From positions 248,001 through 312,000 of the forward strand of contig NZ_JAUSSH010000001.1 in assembly GCF_030812255.1 (NCBI RefSeq): a stretch of 64,000 bases of DNA. The letters are read 5' to 3'. This DNA is from Paeniglutamicibacter psychrophenolicus. GTDB taxonomy: Bacteria; Actinomycetota; Actinomycetes; Actinomycetales; Micrococcaceae. The translations under genes and the position numbers were made by a program. Shown piece after piece: positions 1 to 8,749 of the stretch. Every line of letters starts with the position of its first letter. Position 1 is the first letter of the stretch. The notes below the pieces were generated by a model that saw only the letters and a list, made by a program, of their open reading frames with translations, did not search any database and was not told the origin of the DNA.

Positions 1-1189
1 CCAGCTGGTGGATCATCTGCACCGCGATCCGGTCGATCTCATCGACCCGGCGCAGATCCAGGATCACCAGCTCCACGGTCGGGGCAAGCCCGCTGACCTC
101 GCGCACCATGGACTCGGTGCCGGCGAAGAGCAGGTCCCCGGCCAGCTCCACCACGTGTGCGCGCTCGCCGTACTCGGCCAGCAGCCGGTTGGCCGCATCG
201 CTGTACCGGGTGTAGGACGGGGCCTCGGTGATGTCGTAGTTTTCGCGGATCGTCGAGCGGCCCAGTCTCGCGGCGCGCACGAAGTGCAGGCCCATGTCGG
301 CGCTGATGCGCTCGCTGGCCGCGACCCCGCGGACCGAGGAGCCGTGCGCGTCCAGCGCCGGGGAGTAGATGGCCAGGCCCAGCTGGCCCGGCAGCACCGC
401 GATCAGTCCGCCGCCGACCCCGGATTTCGCCGGCAGCCCGACCGCCGAAATCCAGGCCCCGGCGTCGTCGTACATTCCGCAGGTGGTCATGACCGACAGG
501 GTGCGCTGGACCGCTTCCTTGCCCATGACCTGCACCCCGGTGGCCGGCTGGGTGCCGCCGTTGGCCAGGGTCGCGGCCATCAGGGCCAGGTCCCGGGTGT
601 TGACCATGACCGAGCAGGCGCGAAAGTAGTCCTCGAGCACCGGGGTCGGGTCGGTCTCGATGATGTCGAAGGAGCGCAGGAGGTAGGCCAGTGCGCGGTT
701 GCGGTGCCCGGTCAGTGCCTCGGAGGCGTAGATCGAATCGCTCAGTTCCAGCTGCCGCCCGGCGGCCGCCGAGAAGTGCTGCAGGATGCGGCCGAAGCGC
801 GGGGCCTCGGTGTCCCGGATCAGTGAGATCGTCGCGATGGCCCCGGCGTTGATCATGGCGTTGGCCGGACGACCGGAGTCCCTGGCCAGCGAGATCTCGT
901 TGAACGCATCCCCGCTGGGTTCCACGTCGATCTTCGTATCCACCGCGTCCAGCCCGATGTCGTCCAGTGCCAGCGCGTAGGAGAAGGGCTTGGAGATGGA
1001 TTGGATGGAGAATTCCAGCTCGGCGTCCCCGACTTGGTAGACGTGCCCGTCGACGGTGGCGATGGCGATGGCGAATTTCGTGTTGTCCGCATCCTTCATC
1101 GCCGGGATGCCCTGGTAGGGGGTGCCGGAGGAACGGCCAAGCAGGTCGGCGTGCAGGTCGGCGAGGTAGCTGTCGATGGGGGAGCGCAT
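1..1189 (-). CDS. glsA: Glutaminase with C-terminal STAS domain (3' end outside window)
   Basis: Hydrolyses L-glutamine to glutamate and ammonia in the cytoplasm. Translation from the ATG at 1189 gives the beta-lactamase-like glutaminase fold. The Ser-x-x-Lys catalytic pair lies at residues 64-67 (S-I-S-K), with typical family segments such as NAMINAGAI and KSGVGGGL. After about residue 310 the sequence becomes STAS-like (VELVILDLRRVDEIDRIAV), a known extension in actinobacterial glutaminases. The frame is still open at base 1, so the C-terminus is missing here. The gene starts 5 nt after the SGNH hydrolase stop and is probably co-transcribed with it. Identity is confident from the S-x-x-K motif and overall sequence. 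Confidence 0.92.
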   Translation of the reverse strand, partial: MRSPIDSYLADLHADLLGRSSGTPYQGIPAMKDADNTKFAIAIATVDGHVYQVGDAELEFSIQSISKPFSYALALDDIGLDAVDTKIDVEPSGDAFNEISLARDSGRPANAMINAGAIATISLIRDTEAPRFGRILQHFSAAAGRQLELSDSIYASEALTGHRNRALAYLLRSFDIIETDPTPVLEDYFRACSVMVNTRDLALMAATLANGGTQPATGVQVMGKEAVQRTLSVMTTCGMYDDAGAWISAVGLPAKSGVGGGLIAVLPGQLGLAIYSPALDAHGSSVRGVAASERISADMGLHFVRAARLGRSTIRENYDITEAPSYTRYSDAANRLLAEYGERAHVVELAGDLLFAGTESMVREVSGLAPTVELVILDLRRVDEIDRIAVQMIHQL

Positions 1190-1194
1190 GGCTC

Positions 1195-1914
1195 CTAGCC
1201 TAGGGGCTGGGGCGCCTCGGTGTCGGCGATTGCGACGACGGGTTTCGTGCCCAGCGCCTGGCCGATGGCCGCTCCCAGGATCTTCGCGCCTTCCACGTTG
1301 GGGTGCACCCCGTCGTCGCTGAGTCCGGCGGCGAAGGTGTTGGCGTCGCTGCGCAGCCCGGCGGCGGCGTCCACGAAGATCCATCCGCGCTCGGCGGCCA
1401 GGGATTGCAGGAAGACGTTGTACTCCACGGTGGCCTGAACCGCGTCGTCGCGCGGGGGGACGCTGGAGAGCAGGACCCTCGGGGCCTGGACGATCTGTGA
1501 GATCCGGATGAGGTTTGCCGCGGTCCGCTCACGTTTGGTGTGCCGGGCCAGGTCGTTGGTTCCGGCCAGGATCACCAGCGCGTCGGCGCTGCCGTGGCGC
1601 AGGGCGGCTGCCATGTCCCCGGTCTGGGCCCCGCCCAGGGCCCACCCGCCGGTCCAGGCCAGGGCCGGGGGTGCCCCGGGCGTGTTCACGTAGTTGATCC
1701 AGGAGGCCTCCCCGACATGCCCGTCGGCCACCGTGTGGCTGCCGGCGGCGGTGATCGAGTCCCCGGCGACCATGAATCCCACCTGGACCCCGCCGGCGGG
1801 CAGGGCGAAGGCCTGCGGGACCGGTTGATCGGCGCGCGGGCCTCCGGAGAGGCCGAGCAGGCCGGCAAAGACGGACACGATTGCGAGTATGAGCAAGGGT
1901 TTGCGGGTTCCCAA
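1195..1914 (-). CDS. Secreted SGNH/GDSL-family hydrolase
   Basis: A 239-residue protein with an N-terminal hydrophobic segment (about residues 7-27) that acts as a signal peptide or membrane anchor. SGNH blocks follow in order: block I V-A-G-D-S-I-T near residue 50 (nucleophile Ser), block III G-T-N-D near residue 118, and block V D-G-V-H-P near the C-terminus with the catalytic Asp and His. The family contains extracytoplasmic esterases and lipases; the substrate cannot be read from sequence. It sits directly upstream of the glutaminase gene on the same strand. Length is normal for single-domain SGNH enzymes. Confidence 0.85.
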   Translation of the reverse strand: MGTRKPLLILAIVSVFAGLLGLSGGPRADQPVPQAFALPAGGVQVGFMVAGDSITAAGSHTVADGHVGEASWINYVNTPGAPPALAWTGGWALGGAQTGDMAAALRHGSADALVILAGTNDLARHTKRERTAANLIRISQIVQAPRVLLSSVPPRDDAVQATVEYNVFLQSLAAERGWIFVDAAAGLRSDANTFAAGLSDDGVHPNVEGAKILGAAIGQALGTKPVVAIADTEAPQPLG

Positions 1915-1980
1915 GGTATTGCCCCCTTCCTGGCCTTTAAGCCTAAGGGTGCACCGTGCCCGGGAACGTGCGGGACGGAC

Positions 1981-3552
1981 TCAATCCTGCAACGATTCGC
2001 GTTCGCGCAGGATGAATCGCTGCAACTTCCCCGAGGGGGTCTTGGGCAGCTCGGCGGCGTAGGTGATCTTCCGCGGGTAGGCGTGGGCCGCATAGCGGGT
2101 CTTGACCAGGGCCTGCAGCTCGGCGGTGAGCTGGTCGCTGCCGGTTGCCCCGTCCTTGAGCACCACGTGGGCGACCAGGACCTCGCCGCGCAGCTCGTCG
2201 GGGATCCCGATGACCGCGGATTCGAGCACCAGCGGGTGTTCGGCCAGCACGGACTCGACCTCGAACGGGCCGATCCGGTAGCCGGCCATGATGATCACGT
2301 CGTCGTCGCGCGAGGAGAAGAAGATGTAGCCGTCTTCGTCCATGGTCCCTGCGTCCCCGGTGAGGTACCAGCGGCCGTCGGCGGAATAGCGTTCGGCGGT
2401 GCGTGCCGGGTCCCCGGTGTATCCGTTGAACCAGAGCATCGGGGAGCCGGCGACGTTCAGCGCGACCCGTCCGCGGGTTCCGGCCGGTGCGCATTCGTCG
2501 GTGTCGGGCTGCAGCACGCAGGCCGAGTACCCGGGCATGGGCCGGCCCATGGATCCGGCCTTGACGGTGTCGATGACCTCCGGTGCCCAGCCGTTGACAA
2601 TGCACATGCCCATCTCGGTCTGTCCGTAGTGGTCGCGCACCGGGACCCCGAGCACCCCCTGGGCCCAGGCGATGGTGGTGGCGTCCAGCGGTTCGCCGGC
2701 CGAGGAGGCCTTGGCGAGCGTGAGCCCGGGAACCCCCTCGGGCTTGGCGGCGCGCAGGGAGCGCACGATGGTGGGGGCGGCGGCGAAGTTGGTGACGTTG
2801 AATTTTTCCAGCACGGCCCAGCAGGTCTCGGCGCCGAACCCGGTGGACAGCAGCAGGTTCCGCTTCCCGGCGTAGAGCGGGGCGAGGATCCCGTAGTACA
2901 GGCCGTAGGCCCAGCCGGGGTCGGCCACGTTCCAAAACGTGTCATCGGCCGTGACGTCCAGGCCGTAGCGGAAGTACGTGTCGAAGGCTTCCAGCGCGCG
3001 CACCGGAACGGCAACCCCCTTGGGGGTTCCGGTGGTGCCGGAGGTGAAGATCTCCACCAGCGGGTCATCCAGCGACCGGGTTGCCGGTGCGAAGCCGGCC
3101 GGCTGCGTCTCAAGCAGGGCCGCCAGCTCCCCGGTGTCCAGCACCGGGTGGGGCAGGGATGCGAGCTTGGGGGCCTGGGCGGTGTCGGCGACGATGAGCT
3201 TGGCATCGGCCCCGGCAACCCGGACCTCGATGGCGGGCGTGGCGAATGCGGTGAACAGCGGCACGTGCACCGCACCCAGCCGCCACAGCCCCAGCAGCGT
3301 GTAGAGCAGCTCGGCGCTCTTGCCCATCAGCGTGGCCACGCGGTCCCCGGGCTTGATGCCGCGGGAGGCAAAGAGCGCCGCGGCCTGCTCGGAGCGCAGC
3401 TTCAGCGTCGCATAGTCAAGGTCCACCGAGCCCAGGTCCGCATCGATGACGGTGAAGGCGACCGCGTCGCCGGGGTGCCTGTCGCACAGGAGCACCGCCG
3501 GTTGCACGTCCCGCGGCAGGGTGGAGATGACCGGGATATTGAATGAATGCAT
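1981..3552 (-). CDS. AMP-binding acyl-CoA synthetase (acetyl/medium-chain type)
   Basis: ATP-dependent acyl-adenylate and acyl-CoA forming enzyme. It carries the P-loop-like motif TSGTTGTPKG in the first half, YGQTEMGM (adenylation motif), YLTGDAG, and a C-terminal PKTPSGKLQRFILRE containing the catalytic Lys. The translated frame extends upstream to 3603, but the first residues are not family-like. I chose the ATG at 3552 (MHSFNIPVIS), giving 523 residues, typical of short or medium-chain acyl-CoA synthetases. YGQTE with an Acs-like C-terminus suggests acetate, propionate or another short acid. It is monocistronic, followed after about 65 bp by the downstream SGNH gene. Confidence 0.88.
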   Translation of the reverse strand: MHSFNIPVISTLPRDVQPAVLLCDRHPGDAVAFTVIDADLGSVDLDYATLKLRSEQAAALFASRGIKPGDRVATLMGKSAELLYTLLGLWRLGAVHVPLFTAFATPAIEVRVAGADAKLIVADTAQAPKLASLPHPVLDTGELAALLETQPAGFAPATRSLDDPLVEIFTSGTTGTPKGVAVPVRALEAFDTYFRYGLDVTADDTFWNVADPGWAYGLYYGILAPLYAGKRNLLLSTGFGAETCWAVLEKFNVTNFAAAPTIVRSLRAAKPEGVPGLTLAKASSAGEPLDATTIAWAQGVLGVPVRDHYGQTEMGMCIVNGWAPEVIDTVKAGSMGRPMPGYSACVLQPDTDECAPAGTRGRVALNVAGSPMLWFNGYTGDPARTAERYSADGRWYLTGDAGTMDEDGYIFFSSRDDDVIIMAGYRIGPFEVESVLAEHPLVLESAVIGIPDELRGEVLVAHVVLKDGATGSDQLTAELQALVKTRYAAHAYPRKITYAAELPKTPSGKLQRFILRERESLQD

Positions 3553-3642
3553 GCCTGTTGCCTGCCTTGGGTCGTGAGGCGGGGATTGCTTCCCCGCCGC
3601 CAAAGCTACCAGCGCGGGGAGGCAAAACCACTCTTTGTGAAC

Positions 3643-3939
3643 CTATTTGCGGCGCCCCGCCACCAGGGAAGCGAGCACCACCGCCGCGGTGACGGCGTTG
3701 ACCGCCGGCCACGCACCGATCTTCCTGGCCAGCGGGTGCGAGGCGCCGAATGCGGCCAGGTAGAGCCCGGTCAGCGCCGCGGCCCTGGGGGCCCCGACGT
3801 TGGCCTTCCAGGCCAGGAAGGCGCCGGTTCCCGCGACGGCGAGCACGGCTCCGCCGGCGGGGCGGTTCTTGGTGGTGCGGGCGGTGGCGAAGCCGCCGAT
3901 GAGTCCGGTTCCGGCAAGTATGGAGGGAAGCAGTGACAT
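3643..3939 (-). CDS. Small hypothetical membrane protein
   Basis: A 98-residue protein with three or four hydrophobic stretches (about residues 5-20, 27-45, 50-66, 76-93) and a basic C-terminus (AGRRK). No catalytic motif is visible. It lies downstream of the DUF3105 gene on the same strand with a 35-bp gap, so it may share its transcript. It resembles uncharacterised small actinobacterial membrane proteins; no function is assigned. Confidence 0.6.
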   Translation of the reverse strand: MSLLPSILAGTGLIGGFATARTTKNRPAGGAVLAVAGTGAFLAWKANVGAPRAAALTGLYLAAFGASHPLARKIGAWPAVNAVTAAVVLASLVAGRRK

Positions 3940-3974
3940 GGTTTGGTGTTCTCCTTATTCCTTGTCCTTCAAGC

Positions 3975-4583
3975 TTAGAGGCCGATGCCGCCGGTGCACG
4001 GTGCACCGGGCTCCGGGGTCTGGGGGCCCTGGCGGTACTTCTTGACGAACGCGGCGATGCGCGGGTCGTCGGCGGAATCCACGCTGAGCTGCTCGCCCCA
4101 GGCGGTGAGCTTGATCTTGGCGCCCTGGTCCGGATACGGGCTCAGGAGCATGTAGGTCTTTTCGCCCACGTCCTGCTTCAGCGTGGCCAGTTCGGCGTCG
4201 GACACCCCGTCGTAGCTGATCCACACCGCACCGTGTTCCAGGGAGTGCACGGCGTTGTTTTCCGGCACCGGCTTTTCATAGATGCCGCAGTTGAGCCAGA
4301 CGGGGTTGTGGTCCCCGCCGACACCGGGCTTCTGCGCGTAGGCCACCTTGGCATCGACGTGGTTGGCCGAGGCGACCTTGTAGTCCTTCACGCCCTCGAT
4401 GGGGCTCGCGGCGGCCGCGGCGACCGCGGATTTCTCCTGGGCGGCACCGGTGAGCACCACCGTGGTGGGAACGATGATGGCCAAGGCGGCGGCGGCGACC
4501 AGCGCAACGGTGAGGAGCTTGGTGCGTTTTTCCTTGGCCTGGGCCTTGGCAAGGACTTCTTGGGCTTCTTGGCGCTTGTTCAT
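3975..4583 (-). CDS. DUF3105 domain protein, membrane-anchored
   Basis: A 202-residue protein with a charged cytoplasmic N-terminus, one transmembrane helix (about residues 23-45) and an extracytoplasmic DUF3105 domain. The domain is recognised from the NPVWLNCGIYEKPVPENNAV stretch, the E-H-G-A-V-W-I motif and the P-Y-P-D region. The domain has no established biochemical role. It is often found next to DUF305 proteins, as here, where the DUF305 gene ends 14 nt upstream. The ATG at 4583 fits the family N-terminus; the frame runs open further upstream but is not protein-like there. Confidence 0.82.
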   Translation of the reverse strand: MNKRQEAQEVLAKAQAKEKRTKLLTVALVAAAALAIIVPTTVVLTGAAQEKSAVAAAAASPIEGVKDYKVASANHVDAKVAYAQKPGVGGDHNPVWLNCGIYEKPVPENNAVHSLEHGAVWISYDGVSDAELATLKQDVGEKTYMLLSPYPDQGAKIKLTAWGEQLSVDSADDPRIAAFVKKYRQGPQTPEPGAPCTGGIGL

Positions 4584-4597
4584 GGAAGGGGGATCCT

Positions 4598-5242
4598 TTA
4601 GCTCAGCTGCGCGAGCAGCTGGGTCAGGGCCGAGATCTCGGCCTGTTGGGTCATGACGATTTTGTTGACGAATGCGGTGACCATCGGGTCGTTTCCGCGT
4701 TGCAGGTAGGCCTGTGCCATCTCGACCCCGCCCTTGTGGTGGGCGATCATCAGGGTCAGGAACTGGCGGTCGGCAGTGCTCCCGCGCGCGGCGCTGAGCC
4801 TGTCGATGTCTGCCGCACTGGCCATGCCCATTGAGGCCATGGTGTGGGCCTTGCCGGGGGCGGCTGTCCCGTGCGCGGCATGGGTGCCGTTGTCGGTGAG
4901 CAGATCGCTCATCCAGGTCATCGATTCGCCGGTCTGGGGCAGGCCCCAGATTTCGAGCCAGGCGTACATCTGCCCGGACTGCTGTTGCTGGGTCAGTGCG
5001 ATGTCGTAGGCCATGGAGCGCACCGCCTCGTTGGCGGAGTGCTCGCGGATGATCATGGACAGCTGCACGGCCTGGTGGTGGTGCGTCTGCATGTCGCGGG
5101 CAAAGCCGGCCTCCGGGGAGGCCTCGGAGGGGAAGGCGCTGCGTGGGTTGGCGGAGCCCAGGATCCAGCCGCCGGTGGCCATGGCTAGCATGAGCACCAC
5201 CACGGCGATGAGCAGGGCACGGGAAGTCTTGGGTTCGGACAT
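4598..5242 (-). CDS. DUF305 domain protein, membrane-anchored
   Basis: A 214-residue protein with an N-terminal transmembrane or signal segment (about residues 8-27) and a ferritin-like DUF305 domain. The two diagnostic His clusters are present: Q-T-H-H-H-Q-A-V-Q near residue 52 and A-H-H-K-G-G-V-E near residue 170. DUF305 proteins are extracytoplasmic and frequently linked to copper or other metal handling; that link is family knowledge, not shown here. It is followed by DUF3105 and preceded by a small secreted Cys/His-containing protein, likely one transcription unit. The start ATG at 5242 begins MSEPKTSRALL. Confidence 0.87.
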   Translation of the reverse strand: MSEPKTSRALLIAVVVLMLAMATGGWILGSANPRSAFPSEASPEAGFARDMQTHHHQAVQLSMIIREHSANEAVRSMAYDIALTQQQQSGQMYAWLEIWGLPQTGESMTWMSDLLTDNGTHAAHGTAAPGKAHTMASMGMASAADIDRLSAARGSTADRQFLTLMIAHHKGGVEMAQAYLQRGNDPMVTAFVNKIVMTQQAEISALTQLLAQLS

Positions 5243-5316
5243 GGGCGGTCCTTGGAGAAACGGAGGCGGTGCACCGCAAGGCGGCGCGCTGGCGGCAGGG
5301 GGAAGGAAGCCGCGTT

Positions 5317-5658
5317 CTACGTGCGTGAAATGGACAGCGCGTGCAAGTCCGGGGCCCGTGCCTGTTGCGCCCGCGGAGTCCCGGACGATGGCGCAAGGGT
5401 TGCCGGTGGCGCGCCGAAGGCCCCGGAGGTGTCCGGGCGCGGGGCGATCTGGGCGATGTTCAATTGCGGATCCGCGCTCGGGGCGCAGTGCTGCTTGTCC
5501 GGGGCATCCGTTGGGCAATGGGTGGCCCCGGTCGCCGCGGAGGCGCTCGCCGAGATGCCGGCGTGGGCGGCCGAATCGGCCACCGATGCCGGTGCCAGGG
5601 TGTGGCACAGCGGAAGCAGGACGCAGAGGGCAAGCAGCAGCCCCAGCAGTCGCTTCAC
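5317..5658 (-). CDS. Small secreted protein, unrecognised
   Basis: A 113-residue protein with a clear signal peptide (KRLLGLLLALCVLLPLCHTL). The mature part contains two further Cys and several His residues (T-H-C-P, K-Q-H-C-A), reminiscent of small exported metal-responsive proteins. It heads the DUF305/DUF3105 group, 74 bp upstream of the DUF305 start. A role in metal stress would be a guess from context only. An inverted-repeat promoter region lies just upstream. Confidence 0.5.
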   Translation of the reverse strand: MKRLLGLLLALCVLLPLCHTLAPASVADSAAHAGISASASAATGATHCPTDAPDKQHCAPSADPQLNIAQIAPRPDTSGAFGAPPATLAPSSGTPRAQQARAPDLHALSISRT

Positions 5659-5688
5659 GTGTGCCGCCCTTCGGATCGCGGATCAGAT

Positions 5689-5730
5689 GTTGGTTGAGGA
5701 GCCAACGATATAAATGCGAGATGTGCATTT
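5689..5730. promoter_or_regulatory. Two inverted repeats between divergent genes
   Basis: The 152-bp divergent region holds GTTGG-N8-CCAAC (5689-5706) and AAATGC-N7-GCATTT (5712-5730). They are adjacent, locally AT-rich and located about 30-70 bp upstream of the small secreted protein gene. This is the layout of operator sites for a metal- or stress-responsive repressor. No regulator gene is adjacent. The repeats are seen directly; the operator role is inferred. Confidence 0.35.
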
Positions 5731-5810
5731 GCTGTGAGCCAGGTGCGGAGACCCGGGCGCGGGCGGCCCGGATGCAAACGGCATGCAGGACCGCGGCATA
5801 GGGTTGGGGG

Positions 5811-6542
5811 ATGGAAATCATTGACCGCTGGTGGCAGGCGGTGCTGGCCGGGTTCGGCGGCACCGAACCGTTGGTGCTGGCGACGTGGCCGGTGCTCGGC
5901 CTGCTGGCGTTGTGCGTGCTGCTGACCGTGCCGCGGGCCACCTGGCGGATCTTCGGGCTGTATGTGACCTTCGTGCACGAATTGGGCCACGCCTTTGCCG
6001 CGCTGGCCACCGGGCGCTTTGTCCATGGACTGAAGATCCGGCTGGATCATTCCGGGGAACTGGTCAGCAGCGGAAAGCCCGGTTTCTCCGCGGTTTTCAG
6101 CGGCTTCTGGGGCTACCCCGCACCCGCCGTGGTCGGCCTGGGCCTGGTTGCCTCGACGTACTTCGGCCATGCCTCCGCGGCCCTGTCCATCGGGGCGCTG
6201 GTGCTGTTGGGGTCGCTGGTGTTCCTGCGCAACTGGGCCGGCATTGCGGTGGCCTTGTGTTCCGCGCTGGCTGCCCAGCTGCTGGTGCTCTACACCCCGG
6301 CCCAGGCCATGGGCTGGGTGGTCCTCGGCCTGGGGCTGATGCTGCTGGTCGGCTCGGTGCGCGATCTGTTCAAGGTGATCGGGGTCCACACCCGCCGGCG
6401 CGAGCTGGTTTCTTCCTCCGACGCGTACATCCTGGCCACGCGCAGCTGGCTGCCGGCTTGGTTCTGGCTCCTGGGCTTCACCGTGGTGGTGGGCGGCTCG
6501 GTCGTGCTCTCCGGCTGGATGCTCGCGGGGATGCTGGCCTGA
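5811..6542 (+). CDS. M50-like integral membrane zinc metallopeptidase
   Basis: A 243-residue multi-spanning membrane protein. The zinc motif H-E-L-G-H is at residues 56-60, inside a hydrophobic stretch, as in M50-like (S2P-related) peptidases. Five or six further hydrophobic segments follow. Typical site-2 proteases also have a downstream D-G motif, which I do not see clearly, so this fits the compact M50-family group of actinobacteria rather than RseP. It stands alone on the plus strand, divergent from the DUF305 group. Its substrate is unknown. Confidence 0.75.
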   Translation: MEIIDRWWQAVLAGFGGTEPLVLATWPVLGLLALCVLLTVPRATWRIFGLYVTFVHELGHAFAALATGRFVHGLKIRLDHSGELVSSGKPGFSAVFSGFWGYPAPAVVGLGLVASTYFGHASAALSIGALVLLGSLVFLRNWAGIAVALCSALAAQLLVLYTPAQAMGWVVLGLGLMLLVGSVRDLFKVIGVHTRRRELVSSSDAYILATRSWLPAWFWLLGFTVVVGGSVVLSGWMLAGMLA

Positions 6543-6634
6543 GACAACCCAGGCCCATCCATCCGGCGCGTCGCTCCGGTAGGTTTGGAAACACACGGGA
6601 AAGGTGCCGGGCGAAGCCAGGGAGGTGAAACCGG

Positions 6635-8383
6635 ATGGGAGTCCACCGCTGGACGCGCTCCGGGGAAGACCTCGCCCTGCACCTCATGCAACCGCGACGC
6701 CTGCATTCGGTCGTCATCACCCTCAGCGCACGGGCGGAAGCGGCCGGGTTCGATGCCCAGGCGATCTACGAGGAAGTCAAGGACTGGGCCGAGGTCATCG
6801 TGGTTCCCACGGGCCGGCTGACCTACGAGCTGCGCGACCACCTGCCCTACGGGTGGGAGGTGTTCGGCACCGCTGCCCGCGTCTATCCCACCGGGCCCGG
6901 CAGCCAAGGGATCGCGCCCGGGAGGCCGCACGTGGTGCGCGCCGGGGACTCGATCGAGCGGATCAGCAACGAGCTGATCGACGAGGTGCTCTTCCTGCCC
7001 GACCCCCGCACACTGGTGGTTTCCGCGTCCCCGACCCCCGGACCCGGGCGGCACGCCGCGGACCCGGTGCGCACCGTGGGCTCCCCGGGGCCGGTGTCGA
7101 CGGGCACCGGAAGCCACTCGGTGCTGGTGGCCGGTGCGGTCGCCGGATTCCGGAACCACGGCTTCACCGCAGTCATTGCCCTGGACAACGGCGCAAGCGC
7201 GCAGATCCACAGCGAGGACATCTATCCGCACGCCCCGTTGACCTGGATGCTGGAAACCGGAAGCCGTCTCACCGGTGCCCGCGAACCGGGCAGCGGGCGC
7301 CTGCTGATCCGCGAATCCCTGCTGCACCCGCGCCTGCTGCAGCATTACTCCTGGAACCAGGTCGTCCCGTGCCTGGTGCTCGAGGCCGGGAAAGAGGCAG
7401 CGGTGCTGGTCCCGGTGCCGGGGGAGAACATCACGGTGCACCGCGCAGATGTCTCCTCCAACGAACTGGACGACGTCGACTCGCTGCTGGCACCGGGGCA
7501 GGTCGTTGCGGCGCGGCTGGTCAACGCCGCCGGGGTGCGCAAGCTCGTGCTGGTCGATGTCGATGACAACGAACCGGTGGCCGTTGCCCCGGCCCTGGTG
7601 CGCGGCGGCACCCCCTGGCTGGTGGTCGACCGGGACCACGTCCCGGAACCCGGGGAACCGCCGGCCGCAGAATCCGCGACCGGAATGCCGGTGGTTCAGA
7701 CGCCGGAAAAGCAGCGCGAGGCCCTGCGCCAGGCGTTGCTTCAGATCGATGCGCTCAAGTCCGAGCTGAAGGCGTTGCGCCAACGGCAGGCCGGCAACGC
7801 GGAATCCGAGTTGGCCTCCGTGCTGCAACAGCTGGGCCGGTACCGTACCGAGGCGCTCAAGCTGAGGACCCTGCTGCGCAACAAGTCCGAAGCGTTGAAC
7901 CAGAACCACCGGGTGGCCCGGCGGAAGGCCCGCAGCACCGTGGAGCCGGCGCCGAGCGACGCCCGGGACCTGTTCACCACCGCGGAGGCGGCATTGCGCC
8001 ACGAGCTGTACCTGGAGTGGGCCCAACGCGTCCCGGCGAACGAGAAGGCCGTCTATCCCTGGGACCCGGGCTTCGTCATCGGCCCGAAGTTCGCCGCCTC
8101 GTTCTACGCTCACGGTGCCGCGCTGCGCGGCAAGACCCTCAAGGCCCTGACCCAGCTGCTGACCGGGAGGGCGGACCGAATGGCCGCGCGCGAGGTGCAC
8201 CCCAAGCGGACCGGACCCGGAGGGGACGACCCGCAGGAGATCCGGGAGACGGACGGGGCGACCTGTTGGCGGATGAGCGTGGAGATCGGGGTGGCCGCGG
8301 CCCGCCGCGTGCATTACTGGAAGCTGCCCGACGGGCGCATCGAACTCCACGAGCTCGTCTCCCACGACACCTTCGGCATCTGA
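6635..8383 (+). CDS. Unrecognised 582-residue protein with central coiled coil
   Basis: I do not recognise this family. The first half (about 1-330) is soluble, mixed alpha/beta and fairly hydrophobic-patterned. Residues about 350-440 are Glu/Lys/Arg/Leu-rich with heptad spacing (ALLQIDALKSELKALRQRQ and following), suggesting a coiled coil. The C-terminal 120 residues (about 460-582) form a second globular part with FTTAEAALRHELYLEWAQRV and a conserved-looking WRMSVEIG segment. No signal peptide or membrane helix is visible. Such coiled-coil proteins often occur in nuclease, helicase or defence contexts, but no catalytic motif supports that here. Codon use matches its neighbours. Confidence 0.6.
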   Translation: MGVHRWTRSGEDLALHLMQPRRLHSVVITLSARAEAAGFDAQAIYEEVKDWAEVIVVPTGRLTYELRDHLPYGWEVFGTAARVYPTGPGSQGIAPGRPHVVRAGDSIERISNELIDEVLFLPDPRTLVVSASPTPGPGRHAADPVRTVGSPGPVSTGTGSHSVLVAGAVAGFRNHGFTAVIALDNGASAQIHSEDIYPHAPLTWMLETGSRLTGAREPGSGRLLIRESLLHPRLLQHYSWNQVVPCLVLEAGKEAAVLVPVPGENITVHRADVSSNELDDVDSLLAPGQVVAARLVNAAGVRKLVLVDVDDNEPVAVAPALVRGGTPWLVVDRDHVPEPGEPPAAESATGMPVVQTPEKQREALRQALLQIDALKSELKALRQRQAGNAESELASVLQQLGRYRTEALKLRTLLRNKSEALNQNHRVARRKARSTVEPAPSDARDLFTTAEAALRHELYLEWAQRVPANEKAVYPWDPGFVIGPKFAASFYAHGAALRGKTLKALTQLLTGRADRMAAREVHPKRTGPGGDDPQEIRETDGATCWRMSVEIGVAAARRVHYWKLPDGRIELHELVSHDTFGI

Positions 8384-8404
8384 TACCGGGGCCCGGAAGC
8401 CTTG

Positions 8405-8578
8405 CTACGTTCCGGCGGGCGGAATCCTGCCGGCCGGGGCCCCATGGAGGAAATGCCAGGTGAGCACGTCCTGGATCGCAGGTTCCTCGACCCCGTAGGT
8501 GCTCGCTATTTGTTCCAGCGTCCACCCGGCGGTGCGCAACTCCATGAGGGTTGGATAGGCCGGCATGCCGATACCCAT
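8405..8578 (-). CDS. Small DUF433-like helix-turn-helix protein
   Basis: A 57-residue product. The segment ELRTAGWTLEQIASTYGVEE resembles the C-terminal helix-turn-helix of DUF433, a family linked to antitoxin-like small proteins. The start ATG at 8578 is well placed behind the strong ribosome binding site GGGGGAG. It converges with the preceding unrecognised gene and is divergent from the TIGR01777 gene. No toxin partner is adjacent, so an antitoxin role is not supported. Confidence 0.5.
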   Translation of the reverse strand: MGIGMPAYPTLMELRTAGWTLEQIASTYGVEEPAIQDVLTWHFLHGAPAGRIPPAGT

Positions 8579-8749
8579 TTTCGCTCCCCCTGACTTGATG
8601 ATGGATCGATGCCACCAGCAAACCACACGGCTAGGACAATTTGGTTCCGCCGGAGCCCCGCCGCCGCAGGGGCCCGACCGAAGAGACGAATTTCGCCTAG
8701 TGTGGGTGGAAAGGGGCAACGAACACGACACCTAGGGATGGGCACGGCC

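Noticed and set aside
2035-2060. GGGGGTCTTGGGCAGC inside the acyl-CoA synthetase as a regulatory box
   Set aside because: Within a coding region and explained by codon use in GC-rich DNA.
1540-3546. Very long open frame on the plus strand, antisense to the SGNH and acyl-CoA synthetase genes
   Set aside because: Composition is that of a high-GC shadow frame; the opposite strand gives clear family motifs.
6290-8365. 691-residue minus-strand frame over the M50-like and unrecognised genes
   Set aside because: His/Gln/Arg/Gly-rich shadow; plus-strand products are protein-like and non-overlapping.
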